A stretch of 64,000 bases of DNA from Przewalskia tangutica. Lineage: Eukaryota; Streptophyta; Magnoliopsida; Solanales; Solanaceae. Location: contig CM056718.1 in assembly GCA_029844215.1 (NCBI GenBank), positions 166,645,396-166,709,395 of the forward strand, written 5' to 3'. A program made the position numbers and the translations under genes. The notes beneath the pieces are model-generated. The model worked only from the letters and a program-made list of their open reading frames with translations. It searched no databases and had not been told where the DNA came from. Below, piece after piece: positions 47,246-56,784 of the stretch; position 1 is the first letter of the stretch, and the number at the start of each line of letters is the position of its first letter.

Positions 47246-47600
47246 ATGTCCTAACCTAATATAAGATACCTAGTTAACCGCTATCTTAACGTAGAAGAGG
47301 AAACCATTGTTGTTGCATTAAGGATTGAAAAAAATGGATAGTCGAGGATATTGGAATGCCCTATTTCCATCATAACTGATTTAAACCAAAGTAGTATCAT
47401 AATTAGTTTACTTTCTGCACTTACTTTTAGTATTAGATAAAAATACAAACAAATTAACGTTCACCAAATAGAAACTAAAGCTTAGATAATCGGTACTTGA
47501 TAACCAGTCTCTGAGGACGATATTCGATCTTACCAAGACTATATTACTTGTAACGATACGTACACTTGCGTTGAGGACGTGAAAATCGCCTAACACGGAT

Positions 47601-48201
47601 ACTGTTGTTGTTGCTGCTGCTGCTGATTCTGCTGTTCGCGACCCCTGCCACGACCGCGACATCCTCTGCCGATGCCCTTGCCACCACATCTGTGTCAACG
47701 TTGGAGTTGATCCGCTAGGAGTTTCAACTGTTTGCAGTACTCAGTCATGTTGGAGAAATTTTCAAGGCGTGTATTGTTAAATTGTTCCTCCAAATACACT
47801 ACACGAGTGTGCTTGTTATCTTGAAAGATTTCCTCTAAGCGGTTTCATAACTCAAGGGCTGTGGCACCAGATTTCATGATAGTAAGAAGAAGATCCTGAG
47901 AAATACTACCAGAAATTCACTGTTTGACGCCGGCGTCTAGACGACGCCAAGTAGACTCATCAACCTCCGGAGGGCGTGGAATGGTGTCATCGATGTGGTC
48001 AAGCACGTTATGGAGACATGCATGATTACAAAACAGTTCAATCCAGAGAGAATACTGACTGTTTTCTTGATCAAGAAGAATGAGAATAGAGTTCTTGATG
48101 TTTGTAACAGTTAGGGCTGCATGAAAAGATGATGACAACGTGGTGGTGTGATTTGTGGAGGTAGAAGATTCAGAAAGTGTGGAAGATTCAGGGATAGCCA
48201 T
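47601..48201 (-). pseudogene. Copia gag, 5' part, cut by the nested insertion
   Basis: ATG at 48201 opens MAIPESSTLSESSTST and the conserved LTVTNIKNSILILLDQENSQ and WRRLDAGVKQ, then a stop at 47917. Other frames continue through the ENF..NMTEYCKQL-like Gag region to a Gln-repeat (cag/caa run at about 47603-47630). The nested element entered just after it, and the sequence continues at 34425 downwards. Confidence 0.8.
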
Positions 48202-48327
48202 TTAGAGAAGCGGGGAATGAAGAAGAAAACCTAGAATTTGGAGGATGGCCGCGGCGAGTTCCGGTGGGGCGTTCTCGGCGGTAAGAAGAAAAAGTTCTAA
48301 GGTTTTGGGTGTTTGGCTCTGATACCA

Positions 48328-48530
48328 TGTAAGATGATATTCATCTCTCTTGGGGAGTCTTTCATTAATATCAAAGTATATGTAGAGTACAATGTTCATC
48401 CCTTATACAATAGAAATCCTGAGCCTATACAAAAGAGAAATCATAGTCTTACCATAATTATATTATACAATATATGAAAATATTCTAATTATGGATAGAG
48501 AATAATATTGTCTCTATTTACACGTTTACA
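48328..48530 (-). repeat. 5' LTR of the nested-host Copia
   Basis: 203 bp; minus-strand start TGTAAACGTGTAAATAGAG, end TCTTACA, followed by the tRNA-Met primer site. Confidence 0.92.
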
Positions 48531-48885
48531 ACTTTTATCAACGGTTAGCTTGTCACCTTGACTTCTGAATATATAGAAGAAATATTTGTTACCTACTTTA
48601 ATAGTTGTAGATTAATATGTTGAATATACTTTACAGATACTCAAATAACTCAAACGAACATCTTGCGGTTAGCCGAAATGAAGGGAAACATGAAGAATTC
48701 TCTTCTCTTTATGTCAAACTTCTTGAGGTTGGTAAGGTGTGTTACTTGCCAATTTTAGCAAGAACGATGCAGAAAACTGTCGGTGGCTAATTAGCTCTAT
48801 CTCATGAGATCCTTTATATATATGTTAGTGTGAAAGCCGTTTTGCTTATTATTTATTAGTATTAAATATAATAAATGTTATTAAT

Positions 48886-49098
48886 ATAGTTAAGAGTCTC
48901 AAATCGGATATGGAATGTAAACATGAACTCCTTATATGGATTTGGACAATCTTCACTCTACAAACTAGCTTTTGAGGTTGAGTTAGGCCCAAAATCGTAT
49001 CAGAGTCAGGCTCGTTGGACCCCTTATATGGACTTGGACAATACTCACCCTATAAATTAACTTTTGGGGTTGAGTTAGCTTCAAGATCCATTATTTAC
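48886..49098 (+). mobile_element. Solo LTR (gttaagagtctcaaatcgg family)
   Basis: Begins gttaagagtctcaaatcgg, contains ggacttggacaatactca and ttttggggttgagttag, and ends gatccattattta. It is the same LTR family as 54704-54781 plus 55891-55961, here on the plus strand. An internal duplication of the ccttatatgga(t/c)ttgg block makes it longer than the ~150-bp form. Confidence 0.65.
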
Positions 49099-49585
49099 TG
49101 TTCAGTTTTGTTGGAAATTGTCATCATACTGTTTGTTGTTTTTAGTTTCTTGCATTACAGAGAGCCAAACTATTTAGTGCATAATTTCATGAATCAGCTG
49201 CAGTTCCTCACTGGTAATTCGTGGGTTATTGACCGGCTCTATTGACACGCTTTATACTGCTTTATATAAGTTTTGTATTTTTTACATCATCTGGTAAGAT
49301 TGAGTCATTGACCACTAAAATAGTTAAGTCTTCATCTCAAGCATGATATGGTAAGAAAATAGAGTGATAACCTGCTATTACCTCTTAAAATTAGCCCTGA
49401 TAGCGTAAAATGTATATAACTTAGATCCTTTCTCATTCAGAGTTTTACTTGGCTAAAGCCACTTATGCATTTGGTAATTTTGCAAAATTAGAGGTCACAA
49501 ATGGGGAAGAGATGGAAAAAGCATTTTACTAGATGAGCAGTGGAAGAGAAAACATGGTAACTGATTTGTTGTTAATGAAAGTATA
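49099..49585. other. Intergenic, nothing recognised
   Basis: No coding, RNA or repeat signal identified by eye. Confidence 0.4.
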
Positions 49586-51063
49586 TGTATGTCCTAGAGA
49601 CAATCTGTATTAGGACACAATGTACTTTATACACATTCGTATTTATATTAATGATGATTAATATTATAACATTTTGCATTTATTGAATTATTAATTGATT
49701 GTTTATAATATTCTATAAATACATCCCTAGAGGTTACGTGTTTATTAATGATGTGATAATTAATGTTATAACGTAACTTTTAAATTACCTCGACTAATGA
49801 TCATCGAAATTGGGATATCGATGATATGCGATACGTCGACATGTGGTATGCATCATATCCTTAAGGGATGTAGTATGTCTCACTTGCTACGAGTTATGAC
49901 AACTCGTGATGGACACATGGATACTTGTTGAAGTATTGCACGCCACGATGCATCGCTTTGTTATATGTCTATAATGTCATCGGCGCTGGAGAAAAAGTCC
50001 TTAGACTTAAGGTCAATATCATCTTGTTTACGAGTAATGTACTTTGATCATGTCCTAAGCTTAAATGTCTTATAGGTTGAGACGGCATTGTTTTGGGTGC
50101 ATTACAAGTAGATTAAAGTGGTATGCGAGCCAAGAAATGATTCATTCCTTGAATTTATATTCGAGTGAACACTGTGTACTATACGGTATTAGGTCGACTA
50201 AGTCATTGGTCAACGCAATGGACACGCCGCGATACGATCCTCGTTGTCAACTAATATAGATGAGTTATAATAATCAAGCCATTTGGATGTACACTTGACA
50301 AATTCTAAGCTTGATTGAGTGTCGCATGAATGAAAAGATTTTATCTTCTCACATATAGGTTCGCTTCACATATTTTGTGTAGCTAAACTTTACATATCGG
50401 GCTCGCTCTTCTACGCAGCTTTAGAGTTCCGTGAAGATCATAATGTAATTAGTGACGATATGTAAAGGTCCGCGGTAACACTAAGTCAAATGTTCCGCCG
50501 ATCAAGGATGTAATTGTAAGGAGATATCTAAATGTTCGGTTGATGATCGACATTAAAATGGGAAAGGCGTAAAATAGACGGAACCGCGGTGCCTTGATTC
50601 AGGACCGCGGTGCATGAACACGTGCCAAGATCGCAAGCCGTGGACGTGGCCCGAAATCAATTTCGCCATTGCTTCGCTGGTCCGCCCTATCGAAACCTTG
50701 AGCTCTTATTTTATCCTATAAATTGGAGGCTCCTCTTCTCATTTCAATACACCAAAAACCTAAGAGAGGTCAATCTCTTCTAAAACTCTGTCAGAATCCC
50801 TAGCATTCCTGACTTAGCAAATTACATCATAGTTTCCAGAACTTACAAATGGAGGGACGTTTGCGTGTGCACCCTCGAACTACACAAAACACAAAGATTC
50901 AACTGCTTGGCTGATTGCTACAACAATGTAAGTCTTCGATCGAAGTTTTACATATTACTTTGTGTTTGTATTTTTCATTGCATATCATAGTGCAGTTCGA
51001 CCGTCGTCGGGTTTGAAACATAAATTTTTAAATTTCGCTGCGTGTACGAACCTGACGTAAACA
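49586..51063 (+). mobile_element. Probable long LTR (about 1.5 kb) of a Copia-type element
   Basis: Starts TGTATGTCCTAGAGAC and ends CCTGACGTAAACA. It carries features usual in such LTRs: a TATA-like tataaattggaggctcc (about 50718-50734), a downstream leader-like part, and CCGCGG words at 50580-50610. The 5-bp flanks (gtata, cctac) do not match, so the ends are tentative and it may be a recombined copy. No internal domain is attached. Confidence 0.45.
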
Positions 51064-51128
51064 CCTACAATTAAATGAAAGGCAAATATTGACAAGTCTA
51101 TTGTTGACCATATTGGATGACTATATGT

Positions 51129-51497
51129 TCAACTAAGGCAGTGGAACTGTGGAAGAACTTCAGTTTCTTGGAAACAATAGTCTGCAGCTTCAGGAAGTAG
51201 AAGCGAGGCATCTGATGCATTAGAATATGCATTTTGCTCGCTCGGATTCTGGGAATGGTGAAACTCGTGGTTCTCAGGGGTGAATGGAGAACCTTCCAGT
51301 AGCGAGGATAAGGATAACTGAGTTCTGAGATACATTGCTTCAGCTAAAGCTTCGTTTAACTCGGATTGCAAGTGAAAGACATGTTTCTGGAGGGTAGAGA
51401 TGATGGCCACACTGCCATAAACTGGATCTCTGAGTCTTGCTGTAGCTTCATAAACCATGCTGATTACTGCATCTTTTCTATTATCCATTGGTATCTC
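51129..51497 (-). CDS. LOB-domain (LBD) transcription factor, exon 2
   Basis: This exon encodes the second half of the LOB domain, from EIPMDNRKDAVISMVYEA through TARLRDPVYGSVAII (invariant DPVYG) to the leucine-repeat helix STLQKHVFHLQSEL, and a 60-residue variable tail ending HCLS. It joins exon 1 in phase 0; the spliced protein is 179 residues, usual for LBD proteins. The acceptor is ttttcagcag|GAG, and use of the first AG would add one Gln (NAGNAG). In LX6LX3LX6L the last position appears to be Ala instead of Leu. LBD proteins are nuclear DNA-binding factors in organ boundary and lateral organ growth; which subgroup this belongs to was not determined. Confidence 0.9.
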   Translation of the reverse strand, partial: EIPMDNRKDAVISMVYEATARLRDPVYGSVAIISTLQKHVFHLQSELNEALAEAMYLRTQLSLSSLLEGSPFTPENHEFHHSQNPSEQNAYSNASDASLLLPEAADYCFQETEVLPQFHCLS

Positions 51498-52196
51498 CTG
51501 CTGAAAATGAACGCCAAAAACACAAAGCAAAAAGATTTCATCTCTTGTAGTATGATAACTAGAACTCTTAGTATTATCTTATAATGTAAAGGGTTCATAT
51601 GAATCAACGTAGTAGGTTCATTCGTAGACGGTGCACCAAGGATCTTTATAATTAGATTTAACGTATATATAATGATCATTTATGAGTGTATTATTTAACT
51701 TGTTATATCATGTTCTCTTCTTTATTTGAATTTCAAGTAACTAGCTCCACTTATTGATCTGGATCATTACTTGTAGTTATCTTTTAAAGTGATCTGGTTA
51801 TGTAAAAAATCTCTTGCATATTTAATGTATAGAATTTAAACTTTATCTATATTATAAATAAATATAACGTTCAAAGTTCTAGTCATTTACACTTGGGCAA
51901 TATTTGTATTATAATATTAAGTTAGAAATTATGGTTCAAATCCAAATAGAGAAAAAAGGCACTTGATGATTTCTTCCATTTGCCTAAATTGTAGTTGGTG
52001 GTAGAGTTATTCCGTGCTTGTGCAATTGTGTTGGTAGGTGATAGCAATTAGCTAGTGAAAAGCCTAATTGCGCACAATAGTTGATAGACACAGAGATGAT
52101 AGTCGGTGAAAAGCCTAACTGCACATAAGCTAAGGTGGTCCGGATACGAAGATACAATACTGTCATAAGAAGTTAAAAGAAAAATGAACTACGTAC
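51498..52196 (-). other. LBD intron, 699 bp
   Basis: GT at 52196 and AG at 51498. It contains a repeat-like segment at about 51985-52160 with two copies of gtgaaaagcctaa(t/c)tgc (gctagtgaaaagcctaattg and gtcggtgaaaagcctaactg), perhaps an old SINE or duplicated fragment. Confidence 0.85.
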
Positions 52197-52367
52197 TTGT
52201 AACATTTTGCTGATGTTGCTAGCACCAAAAATGCGATGAACAGAAACAAAATTTTGTGGTTCAGAAGCGGGAAAGTGAGGCAAGAAAATGCAGTCTTGAG
52301 TGCACCGTCTACGAAGAAGCTTGCATGCTGAACATGGATGTTTGTTCTTCTTGCTTGTAGAACTCAT
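52197..52367 (-). CDS. LOB-domain (LBD) transcription factor, exon 1
   Basis: 57 codons from ATG 52367. The zinc-finger-like C-block CSACKLLRRRCTQDC (C-x2-C-x6-C-x3-C) at residues 12-26 binds DNA, and the GAS block ends FGASNISKMLQ. The donor is ACAA|GTACGT with the intron starting at 52196. The intron interrupting right after the MLQ codon is the conserved LBD position. The gene is intact and lies between two repeat-filled regions, transcribed to the left. Confidence 0.92.
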
Positions 52368-53270
52368 GAGAGAATAAATTGTAGTTGCTTTGGTATTTAT
52401 TTTTGGTTGAAATATAATTAACGCAAAACACTAACTTAGTTGATCTATTTAAGGGCACAAAGTAAAGCATGGGGTCCATAAATAAATTAGCTGCATGCAG
52501 AAAAGAAAAAATCTTTAGAGATCCTCCAAGTTGTAATAACTTTCATATCTCTAGTGTGCAGGAAAAATTCTTTGAACAAAATGGGAACTATTTTTTATCC
52601 CAGTTCGTCACTAGTGTATTTTGAGTTTAACTCATATTTACATATATGTATTTGGACAGTCGAAAATTTTACTTTGGCAGGTTAACTTATTCTTATGATT
52701 GCGGATTTCTTTTAAATGGAGGTTTACTAATAGATATTGTCTATAAATTAAATTGATATATTTTTTCTACTTATTGTGTGGATGAATGATTAATAGCCTA
52801 GTGATAGTACAAACTACGACAAAGACAGAGAAGCTTCACAAGTGAAGGTCCATAATAATTACTAGGTGATGAAATGATGATTAATAGTGAATGTGACAAA
52901 ATCGATACTATATCTGATGAAAGACGTTTGAGACAATATGTTTGACAATAGGAAAACCAATATTTCTGCCGATTAGAGTATGTTTAGAGGTCTAGCCTTT
53001 TCATAGAAATACATCAATCTTACACATAGCACCAACAATTCCTATATAAAAAAGAATATCACATTTCAATTTTTAATGATTTTTGTAATATAATGATGTA
53101 AACGTGATTTTGACAAGCAATATTGATTTATTATCACAATTTGGTTTGTACATGAATTTGAACCTGCCGTCTGATATTGTGGGACTATAAGACTTCTTTT
53201 TAAAAATTCATATTACTTTTATATATATTATTTTTATGTGGAGTTAGATGATATTACTTTGTTGGAGGTG
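52368..53270 (-). promoter_or_regulatory. LBD 5' flank and intergenic DNA
   Basis: AT-rich, no further gene seen. A possible TATA-type context lies in ttgatctatttaaggg (about 52440-52455 on the plus strand), but no box is certain. Confidence 0.35.
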
Positions 53271-53284
53271 CCTTCACACCCCCT

Positions 53285-53335
53285 AGTTATATTTGTTAAT
53301 AGTCTCACATCAGATATGAAATGCGATGACCATTG
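53285..53335 (+). repeat. Fragment of an LTR in inverted orientation to the adjoining gag
   Basis: The words tgttaatagtctcacatcag and atatgaaatg are the start of the 54.7-56 kb LTR family, read on the plus strand, while the adjoining Copia gag/protease is on the minus strand. It joins the protease sequence abruptly at about 53325. Confidence 0.6.
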
Positions 53336-54575
53336 TCAACAATAATAAATTGAGGAGACTTTAAACGAAATAGTTGGAAGAGATTAGCTGCAGACCAGGT
53401 GAGGTGAGATGTGGTCCCGGAATCCATGTACCAATTTTCACCTGCCATCAGAATTTAGACCACGAGGCCTAACCCAAATCGGTGGGGCTGCATCAGGTCG
53501 CGATCAATACGTGGGCCTTGGCGACGTGGGCATGATGGTGAGGTGCCTCGACAGAGGTCTTATACCCAGGAATTGGGCCCGCGAAGTCGTCTTTGGGATT
53601 GAACCGCTCGAGCAATTCTGGTATGAGGCCCGCTGCCAGCCGCGGAAAAGTAGTCGGGTCGACCAGCCGAGCATCACTGAAAATTGGGTTGATGTTGTTG
53701 GCCGACGGATCTTGGTTATGGCCTCCTTTCTCGTGCCCTTTACCACCTTTTCCACCACCGCGATCCTTCCCGCCCCTGCCACCGCGGTGGTTTCGCGACT
53801 GGGTTAGGTCCGACAGTGGCGTCTGGTCGGCGGTAGTGGTGCCCTGCGGAGGTGTTTCAACTATGAAAGCCTTTTGGTTGTGTTTGTCTTATTTTGCACG
53901 TCGTGTTTCTTCCAACAACAATTGTGACTGAGCTTTATTGAAACTGGAAAGAGGGTCGACCTGTTGGATCATTGTTGCTAGTGTGTCATATTCACCTTTC
54001 GGTAATCCTGCAACAAGTTGGAGAACCATTTTTGTGTCAGAAACTGGTGTCCCCACGTTAGATAATTGGTTTCAATAATTTTTACTTGTTTGCTATACTC
54101 AGACATATTAGAAAAAAAATCAAGACGGGTGTTTTTGAACTGCTCTTCCAAATACACTGCGCAAATATTCTTGTTGTCTTGAAAAATTTCTTTCAAATGT
54201 GTCCATAAATCACGGGCATAGGCACCCATTTTCATGATTGTGTAGAGTAAATCCTTAGATATAGTGTCATATATCCACTGTTTGACCACGACATCGAGAA
54301 GACGTTATGTGGTGTCATCCACATAGGGAGGACGAGGGAAATAGTCATCAATATGATCAATGATATACACATGCATAAATTCGAAACAGTTCCACTCCTG
54401 ACCAGTATTGGCCTCTTCGTGATCAAGAATTAACGGTATAAAATTCTTAATGTTAGTAACGGCGAGAGTCGGATGGAAAAATGGTAAGGAGAGGCTTGCG
54501 GGAGGTGTTTGGATGGTGACTGGGGTTTAAGCGGAAGCATCGAAAGATGTGGGAGTAGCAAAATTTTCCATTAGA
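53336..54575 (-). pseudogene. Copia gag and protease start, minus strand, broken
   Basis: From about 54570 down: MENFATPTSF start, LAVTNIKNFIPLILDHEE, VVKQWIYDTISKDLLYTIMK (54289-53978 frame, about 103 residues, with DNKNICAVYLEEQFKNTRL), then a Gly/Arg-rich C-terminus in another frame, and a protease beginning that stops inside an (I)VDNGHRI-like segment at about 53325. Integrase, RT and RNase H are missing. At least three frame breaks. It is a third subfamily of the Copia group seen at 25-30 and 30.8-48.5 kb. Confidence 0.75.
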
Positions 54576-54703
54576 GTAGTGGGGATTGAAAAAAAAAATG
54601 GATAGAGAAAAATCAATATGTCGTTAGCCGAAGAGGAGAAATTAGGGGGGGAAGGGGGGAGAAGGAGGATTTATCTAGGTTAGGGTTTTGATTGCTTATA
54701 CCA

Positions 54704-55961
54704 TGTAAATAATGGATCTTGGGCCTAACTCAACCCCAAAAGTTATCTTGTAGGGTGAGGATTGTCCAAGTCCATATAAGTTGTAACATCTCGTAATTTT
54801 GGACAAGAAGTTGAGCACCTGAAGGAAGTAGATTTGAGCATTGGAAAATTTTGTTATATTTACATATGCTAATAGGAGAATAGTATATAAAAGAATGTGA
54901 TTCCGAAATAATTTTGGATGCAACAAATATGACGACGTGAATCGAGAATAATTTTAAAGTATGCATAAAGAAGTTATGAACTGTGTCATATTACCAGAAT
55001 TATGACATTGAGAACATGAAAGATTTATAGGTTATTAGAATTTAAGTGAATTGGGATCACAAAATTTATAATGTATGTGATTGATAAATTATACGGAGAC
55101 ATGTCACTTGATTAATTATTAAGTGGAGGGGATTACTTGTGGGCAGTAGAGCTTATCCTAAATGACTAGAATCCAAAAGGGGTATTAATGTTAATTGATA
55201 GGGGGCCTTACGTGTCTTGTTGGAAGCAATCAAGGTGAAAGTGTGGCCTAATAATATCGTTACTATCACCACATGATTTTATAATTTTCATTTATCAATA
55301 TTTGTAGCTTCTTTCGATATTCATATTGAAGAAGCAAACAAAAAAAACGTCCAGAACATAACTGAAGAAGCAAGCAAAAACGTCCAACAACTTTTTCATT
55401 TAGTAGTAGCTCGTATTGAAGAAGCAAAAAAGAAAAAGAAAAAAAAAAAGAAATACGTTCTAGCAACTTTTACCTTGGGATAAGTTATTTTGATGAAGAA
55501 AGCATTGGGATCAAGATGAAATCCGTGTAGATTGAGGTGATGTACGACTGAATCCGTTGGATTGATACGAAGAGCGTTAAAGGTTCAGTTAAAGAGAGTG
55601 ATGGTTCACGCTGGTAGGTTGGTGGTTCAGCTGATATTGGAACACTCTATTTGTTTCAGAGTTGATAATATTTTGATGTCGTATACTCTTTAGAGGCTTG
55701 TAGACAGGTGTCCTGTGGATAGTGGTTTTGTATGGTTTTGTCGGCTTAGTTTTCTGATCAAGAGCTTTTAAGATTTTTTTGGCTTAGTCTGTGCTTATTG
55801 TGATTATACGGTGATGGTGTGATTTGGGATACCCGGCGGATGGGATCCGAGCGCCCGTCGCGGCCCTCTGGTTTGGATCGTAACATAAGGAGTCCATTTT
55901 TTATTTCATATCCGATGTGAGATTCTTAACATGAACTATATCCGATGTGAGACTCTTAACA
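54704..55961 (-). mobile_element. Copia LTR (about 150 bp) split by a solo LTR
   Basis: On the minus strand the LTR begins TGTTAAGAGTCTCACATC (55961) and ends CCATTATTTACA (54704), followed by the primer-site-like TGGTATAAGC leading into gag. A 30-bp tandem copy of its start is visible (55931 and 55961). Insertion 54782-55885 interrupts it. Confidence 0.7.
54782..55885 (+). mobile_element. Solo LTR of a Ty3-type element, 1.1 kb
   Basis: Begins TGTAACATCTCGTAATTTTG and ends GGTTTGGATCGTAACA, flanked by TAAGT (54777-54781) and TAAGG (55886-55890). The TGTAACATC(C/T)CGTAATTTTGG start is typical of plant chromovirus (Tekay/Del-like) LTRs. No internal genes. Confidence 0.75.
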
Positions 55962-56081
55962 TGAACTATGAAAGAAAAGTGTTTGGAAAGTGCTTATAAA
56001 AAGACCCAGGCATTCAACTCAAATAAAAAGCATAAATCATCTTCTATTTTTCAGTATCATTAACCGAGGTTATCACGCAGA

Positions 56082-56275
56082 GAACAAACATTCAAAATCA
56101 TTGATATAGCATCAATATCTATGCACAAATTTCCCACTGAATGAAGGGGCTTGAAAAGGCCAGGACATTTTACTCTAGGAAATATTCTTGTGCAATCAAT
56201 GGCCAATGAAACGTTAACTGGGATTAACCGGAAGAACAAACATCCAAAAATCATTGATATAGCATCAGTATCTAG
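56082..56275. repeat. Direct duplication of a ~40-bp segment
   Basis: The words gaacaaacattcaaaatcat and tgatatagcatcaatatct occur at about 56082-56122 and, with few changes, at about 56234-56274. The sequence in between contains no open frame; purpose unknown. Confidence 0.6.
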
Positions 56276-56486
56276 TTACAACTTCAAGTATATATGACAG
56301 GACAACAACTTCAGGTAAGAGGCTTGAAGGAATTGTGATGGTCAGAACTACTATCTAAGCCTATCTTGTTAAAGAAGAGTTTAGGATTACAACCTTCAAC
56401 ATAACAAGGTAAAATGAGGGACAATTGTTAACAGCTGAAATATTCACCCTCTGCGACAATATGAAGGGCTTACGTTGGTTGAAAAG

Positions 56487-56737
56487 TAATTCATCCGTCC
56501 CAAAATAATTGTAATATTTTTATTTTTAAAAGTTCATTTGACTAAATTTTAAAGTTAAATTAGAGTATATATTAATTTAATATTTTAAAATTAAAATTTA
56601 GATATTGAGAAACTATTCGTATAATTCTTTTCATATTTATATGATAAAAAATATAACTTAAAATATTGGTCAAAATTTATATAGTTTGACTCTTGAAAAA
56701 CGTAATGTAACAAGTATTTTAGGACGTAGGGATTAAA
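56487..56737. mobile_element. Stowaway/Mariner-like MITE, about 250 bp
   Basis: The left end, ttcatccgtcccaaaataat, and the right end, attttaggacgtagggatta, are inverted versions of the CTCCCTCCGTCCCAAAATAA ends of plant Stowaway MITEs, decayed. The interior is AT-rich with agtttgactc/gttcatttgac near the ends. Confidence 0.6.
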
Positions 56738-56784
56738 AGTTCATTAAAGATATAATTATATGAGAGAATATGTGATTTAGTGAC

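Larger units (their letters stand above)
34431..47595. mobile_element. Nested LTR-type element (13.2 kb span) inserted in Copia gag
   Basis: It begins TGTTGAGTG at 34431 and ends GCCTAACA at 47595. The perfect duplication CGGAT lies at 34426-34430 and 47596-47600, inside Copia gag. No second copy of either end was found inside, so this is probably a solo LTR or a heavily degraded element, later enlarged by the 7.7-kb element 39575-47245. What remains of it (34431-39569 and 47251-47595, about 5.5 kb) has no recognisable pol. It contains CG-rich sequence at 35.1-36.3 kb and a 43-bp minisatellite. A further nested LTR from tgtcacgaccc (36498) to gggtataaca (39531) is possible, but its flanks do not match. 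Confidence 0.75.
30839..48530 (-). mobile_element. Copia retrotransposon, minus strand, split by a 13.2-kb nested insertion
   Basis: The 3' LTR is at 30839-31042 and the 5' LTR at 48328-48530; both read TGTAAACGTG...TCTTACA on the minus strand. The host duplication ACTTT is at 30834-30838 and 48531-48535. The primer-binding site TGGTATCAGAGCC lies directly inside the 5' LTR (48327-48315). Without the insertion (34431-47600) the element is about 4.5 kb. LTR identity is roughly 90% by eye. Confidence 0.92.

Noticed and set aside
49586..51063. Complete solo LTR with TSD
   Set aside because: Flanks gtata and cctac differ, so exact ends are not supported; reported as a tentative LTR only.
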